A program made the position numbers and the translations under genes. The notes under the pieces were generated by a model. That model searched no databases, had not been told where the DNA came from, and saw nothing but the letters and a program-made list of their open reading frames with translations. Shown here piece by piece: positions 62,535 through 64,000 of a DNA stretch of 64,000 nt; within the stretch, counting starts at the first letter, position 1, and each line of letters opens with the position of its first letter. The stretch is from DASWJZ01 sp963792885 (GTDB taxonomy: Bacteria; Pseudomonadota; Alphaproteobacteria; Rhizobiales; Afifellaceae), in contig CAWBXX010000002.1 of NCBI GenBank assembly GCA_963792885.1, positions 744,001-808,000 of the forward strand, read 5' to 3'.

Positions 62535-63914
62535 ATGGAATCGGAAGTGCTTGTCACAGATGGCGCGGACGCCATCCCCGTGCATCTGGTGAAGGGCGAG
62601 GACCTCGACGCGGCACTCGGTGCGCTCGACGAGCGCGAGCGCCGGTTCGCGACGGCTTCGGGCTTCAAGGCCGAGTCCGGCGCTCGGGCGCTGATCCCCG
62701 ACGCGGACGGCAATCTGAAACGCGTGCTTTTCGGCCTCGGCGGCGTCGACTCCGCAGAGCGCGGGCCGCTTCTCGCCGGCAAGCTTGCGACCACCCTGCC
62801 GGCCGGCACCTACCGCCTGGCGGCGGGCGTCGATGAGGCGGAGCTCTCCGCGCTCGCCTTTGCGCTCGCGAGCTATCGCTTCGACCGTTACCGCAAGCCG
62901 AAGGGAGAGCGCCCGCGGCTTGTCGTCCCGGACGGTGTCGACCGGGCTGCAATTGCCCGCATCCGCGATGCGGTCTTCTTCGTCCGTGACCTGATCAACA
63001 CGCCCGCCAACGATCTTTCGCCGCATGACCTCGCGGAAGCGGCGACGAGCCTCGCCGCGCGCTGCGGGGCAGAGATCTCCGTCGTCGACGGCGCAAAGCT
63101 CGCACGCGAATTCCCGATGATCCACGCCGTCGGCGCCGCAAGCGACCGTCCGCCCTGCCTGATCGACATGCGCTGGGGGAAAGAAGGCGATCCCAAAGTG
63201 ACCCTCGTCGGCAAGGGCATCGTCTTCGACACCGGTGGGCTCGACATCAAGCCGGCGAGCGGCATGGCGCTCATGAAGAAGGACATGGGCGGCGCCGCGA
63301 ATGTGCTCGGGCTCGCCTCGATGATCATGGAAACCGGCCTGAAGGTGCGGCTGCGCGTGCTCGTCCCCGCCGCCGAGAACGCCATTTCCGGCCGCGCCTT
63401 CCGCCCGGGCGACATCCTGAAGAGCCGCAAGGGGCTGACCGTCGAGATCGGCAACACCGACGCTGAGGGCCGCCTTGTGCTCGGCGATGCGCTTGCGCTC
63501 GCCGACGAGGAGGCGCCCGGCCTGCTTGTGACGATGGCAACTCTGACGGGCGCTGCGCGTGTCGCACTTGGTCCCGATATGCCGGCCTTCTTCACCGACG
63601 ATTCCGCCTTTGCCTCGGCGCTCGAAGCGGCGGCCGCCGTGGTGCGTGACCCGATCTGGCGTCTGCCGCTCTGGAAGCCCTACGATTCGTGGCTCGCCTC
63701 AAAGGTCGCCGATCTCAACCACATCGCCTCGAACGGCTTCGCCGGAGCGATTGTCGCCGCCCTTTTCCTGCGCCGTTTCGTCTCCGCTACGACGACCTAT
63801 GCGCATTTCGATATGTTCGCCTGGAATCAGCAGGCGCGTGTGACGGGCCCCGAGGGCGGGGAGGCGCAGGCGATCCGTGCGCTCTTTCGCTATCTCTCAA
63901 AGCTCCATGGCTGA
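62535..63914 (+). CDS. pepA: Leucyl aminopeptidase, M17 family
   Basis: 459 residues. The dizinc site: VTLVGKGIVFDTGGLDIKPASGMALMKKDMGGAA (Lys and Asp ligands), then NTDAEGRLVLGDALALA with Asp, Glu and the catalytic Arg. It releases N-terminal residues from peptides in the cytoplasm. ATG 62535 is used; GTG 62529 is two codons upstream. This subgroup is shorter at the N-terminus than E. coli PepA. It is not related to the pilus genes. Confidence 0.93.
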   Translation: MESEVLVTDGADAIPVHLVKGEDLDAALGALDERERRFATASGFKAESGARALIPDADGNLKRVLFGLGGVDSAERGPLLAGKLATTLPAGTYRLAAGVDEAELSALAFALASYRFDRYRKPKGERPRLVVPDGVDRAAIARIRDAVFFVRDLINTPANDLSPHDLAEAATSLAARCGAEISVVDGAKLAREFPMIHAVGAASDRPPCLIDMRWGKEGDPKVTLVGKGIVFDTGGLDIKPASGMALMKKDMGGAANVLGLASMIMETGLKVRLRVLVPAAENAISGRAFRPGDILKSRKGLTVEIGNTDAEGRLVLGDALALADEEAPGLLVTMATLTGAARVALGPDMPAFFTDDSAFASALEAAAAVVRDPIWRLPLWKPYDSWLASKVADLNHIASNGFAGAIVAALFLRRFVSATTTYAHFDMFAWNQQARVTGPEGGEAQAIRALFRYLSKLHG

Positions 63915-64000
63915 GTTTCGCTTGCTCCCTCCGCGCTCCCTCGCTTTAATCGGTTCGGCTCCGAAACGAAGCCGCGGGCTGGGAAATGGTGCAAATGCGC
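63915..64000. other. Tail of the window after pepA
   Basis: 86 bases with an imperfect dyad (CGGTTCGGCTCC region) and no visible gene or start before the window ends. Confidence 0.4.

Noticed and set aside
1..64000. CRISPR array, tRNA or rRNA genes, prophage, insertion sequences
   Set aside because: No regularly spaced repeats, no tRNA or rRNA sequence, no transposase, integrase or phage structural gene was seen on either strand.

Overview
The window is a high-GC chromosomal segment of an alphaproteobacterium, most likely order Hyphomicrobiales (Rhizobiales). Evidence: an ActS/ActR (RegB/RegA) redox pair, MmcB, a class I PHA synthase, an MbfA-type iron exporter with an Irr-like (ICE) box, a Tad pilus locus with CtrA-like boxes (TTAA-N7-TTAA), and the palindromic intergenic repeats typical of that order. 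Genus cannot be fixed. No rRNA, tRNA, CRISPR array or insertion sequence was recognised.

Layout. 1-3.0 kb: end of a sugar-type ABC importer operon (permease, 64-aa membrane protein, two ATPases). 3.1-10.4 kb: VOC proteins, a GST, a methyltransferase, an esterase, a lytic transglycosylase and an RhlE-like helicase behind a hairpin-rich leader. 11.1-15.1 kb: a complete ABC importer (binding protein, two permeases, ATPase). 15.2-25.7 kb: glycine-zipper lipoprotein, MmcB, cyclase-TPR protein, ActR/ActS, DapB, EVE protein, rhomboid, GpmA, a YiiX-like hydrolase and PhaC. 25.8-31.8 kb: DMT transporter, MbfA, UdgX, GNAT, LepA, VOC.

31.8-34.6 kb is the stand-out: a compact, visibly more A/T-rich cassette with a phosphoribosyltransferase-like/winged-helix protein, a ~185-nt structured gap with msr/msd-like hairpins and possible a1/a2 arms, and a retron-type reverse transcriptase. 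It is a retron-like presumed anti-phage system, flanked by a 9-bp direct repeat and followed by a DUF2442/DUF4160 pair.

35.2-50.5 kb: methyltransferase, acyl-CoA synthetase, serine hydrolase, LysR/SDR divergent pair, HpnP-like B12/radical-SAM protein, 1-Cys peroxiredoxin, retropepsin-like protease, two divergent hexose-phosphate mutases and a PhnD-like protein. 50.5-62.4 kb: a Tad/Flp pilus locus: two TadE-like pseudopilins and a secretin-N-domain protein on the minus strand, then flp, cpaA, cpaB, cpaC, cpaD, cpaE, cpaF, tadB, tadC on the plus strand, and tadD reversed. The window closes with an M17 aminopeptidase.

A recurrent feature is the single-base insertion: at least nine otherwise intact conserved genes are broken by one or two extra bases, and removing them restores normal-length proteins. 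This looks like sequence error in the source assembly rather than gene decay. Those genes are annotated here as full-length with the shift noted.
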